Assembly (NCBI RefSeq): GCF_042686125.1
Contig: NZ_JBHUOV010000009.1
Location: 1 to 6,286, forward strand
Reading direction: 5' to 3'
DNA: 6,286 nucleotides
Source: Oceanihabitans iliipiscarium
GTDB taxonomy: Bacteria; Bacteroidota; Bacteroidia; Flavobacteriales; Flavobacteriaceae
The translations under genes were made by a program, and so were the position numbers. Every line of letters begins with the position of its first letter. Within the stretch, counting starts at the first letter, position 1. Positions 6,015 to 6,286 of this stretch are shown one piece after another. Below the pieces are notes generated by a model that saw only the letters and a program-made list of their open reading frames with translations, was not told the origin of the DNA and did no database searches.

Positions 6015-6030
6015 ATTACATTAATGTAAT
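6015..6030. promoter_or_regulatory. 16-bp perfect palindrome ATTACATTAATGTAAT
   Basis: The 16 bases are fully self-complementary and lie 23 bases left of the terminator and about 315 bases upstream of the giant gene's start codon. Half-site ATTACATT is AT-rich, so chance is more likely than for a mixed-composition palindrome. The length and symmetry fit a dimeric regulator site. No family is identified. Confidence 0.35.
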
Positions 6031-6052
6031 GTGTATGTTAAATTAAACCCAT

Positions 6053-6084
6053 AAAAAAACCCTTCAGTTTCCTGAAGGGTTTTT
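6053..6084 (-). terminator. Intrinsic terminator of the T9SS-tailed gene
   Basis: Read on the minus strand, a perfect 13-bp stem (arms 6084-6072 and 6067-6055) closes on a GAAA tetraloop. Its GC-rich core is CCCTTCAG/CTGAAGGG, and the stem runs into seven consecutive T. It starts 25 bases after the stop codon of the T9SS-tailed gene. On the plus strand the same hairpin is followed by a mostly T tract, so it could act in both directions, but no plus-strand gene is seen here. Confidence 0.92.
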
Positions 6085-6109
6085 CTTTTAAAAGGTTTAT
6101 AATTACTTA

Positions 6110-6286
6110 TTAGTATTTCACAAGTCTAACATGTTTCATGTCTTTCCCTTGAACGACTTTAACAATGTATACGCCACCTTCTAAGTCTTGACCGAAGTTG
6201 TATTTATCTTCAGCACCAAATTCAGTTTGGTGAACGAGCTTGTTATTCATATCAAACACATAGATTGTAATTTTATCTTCAGTGTT
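6110..6286 (-). CDS. C-terminal end of a T9SS-exported protein (type A sorting domain), 5' part missing
   Basis: The last 58 residues of a protein entering from the right edge, ending in tandem stops TAA TAA. Landmarks are ITIYVFDMNNKLVHQTEF, then YNFGQDLEGGVYIVKVVQGK and the end KHVRLVKY. The pattern 'xxVFDMxGKxV ... LxxGxYIVxVxxxxxxxxxRLVKY' is the classic type A C-terminal sorting domain of the type IX secretion system: a beta-sandwich read by the outer-membrane translocon and removed or used for surface attachment. The domain is usually about 70-80 residues, so only its first strands are cut off. The functional part of the protein lies outside the window. The gene is co-oriented with the giant repeat protein gene but separated from it by a terminator. 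Confidence 0.92.
   Translation of the reverse strand, partial: NTEDKITIYVFDMNNKLVHQTEFGAEDKYNFGQDLEGGVYIVKVVQGKDMKHVRLVKY

Larger units (their letters stand above)
5700..6052. promoter_or_regulatory. AT-rich leader/promoter region of the giant gene; no gene seen
   Basis: No convincing coding frame is present. On the minus strand this is the region between the terminator of the T9SS gene and the ATG at 5699, so it must hold the promoter of the giant gene unless transcription reads through. I looked for the Bacteroidota -7 box (TAnnTTTG; CAAAnnTA on the plus strand) and found no exact copy. The nearest is AATTTTTG at 5838-5831, one mismatch off and without a matching -33 box. The region does contain palindromes and a direct repeat, listed separately. 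The promoter itself is not located. Confidence 0.5.

Overview
The window reads as part of a chromosome from a marine-type flavobacterium (Bacteroidota, probably Flavobacteriaceae). The evidence is AT-rich DNA, a T9SS type A C-terminal sorting domain at the right edge, SprB/HYR/lamin-tail modules in a giant secreted protein, and no purine-rich Shine-Dalgarno before the one visible start codon. Genus cannot be fixed from this sequence.

Layout, all genes on the minus strand and read from right to left. (1) 6286-6110: the last 58 codons of a gene whose product ends in a T9SS sorting domain, closed by tandem stop codons. (2) 6084-6053: a strong intrinsic terminator for that gene. (3) About 350 bases (6052-5700) without a gene, AT-rich, holding several palindromes and a 12-bp direct repeat that may be operators. 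(4) 5699-1: 1899 codons of one uninterrupted reading frame that runs off the left edge. It encodes a giant exported, cysteine-containing repeat protein.

The giant protein runs: signal peptide (1-43), beta-sandwich module ending in IDDVSW (45-187), two SprB-like Ig-type modules (191-366), then a roughly 335-343 residue super-repeat present four times plus a truncated fifth copy. Each super-repeat has a lamin-tail domain (LTD) embedded inside an HYR-like beta-sandwich repeat of about 80 residues (module A), followed by an uninterrupted copy of that repeat (module B). In the fourth super-repeat a canonical HYR domain takes the place of module B. The catalytic or sorting C-terminus, if any, lies left of the window.

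The two genes are co-oriented but separated by a terminator and a long leader, so they are probably independent transcription units that both feed the type IX secretion pathway. No RNA gene, CRISPR array, insertion sequence or defence system was seen. The plus-strand open frames of 62-92 codons are antisense shadows of the repeat protein. The most notable content is the alternating nested-domain architecture and its pattern of paired cysteine gain and loss.
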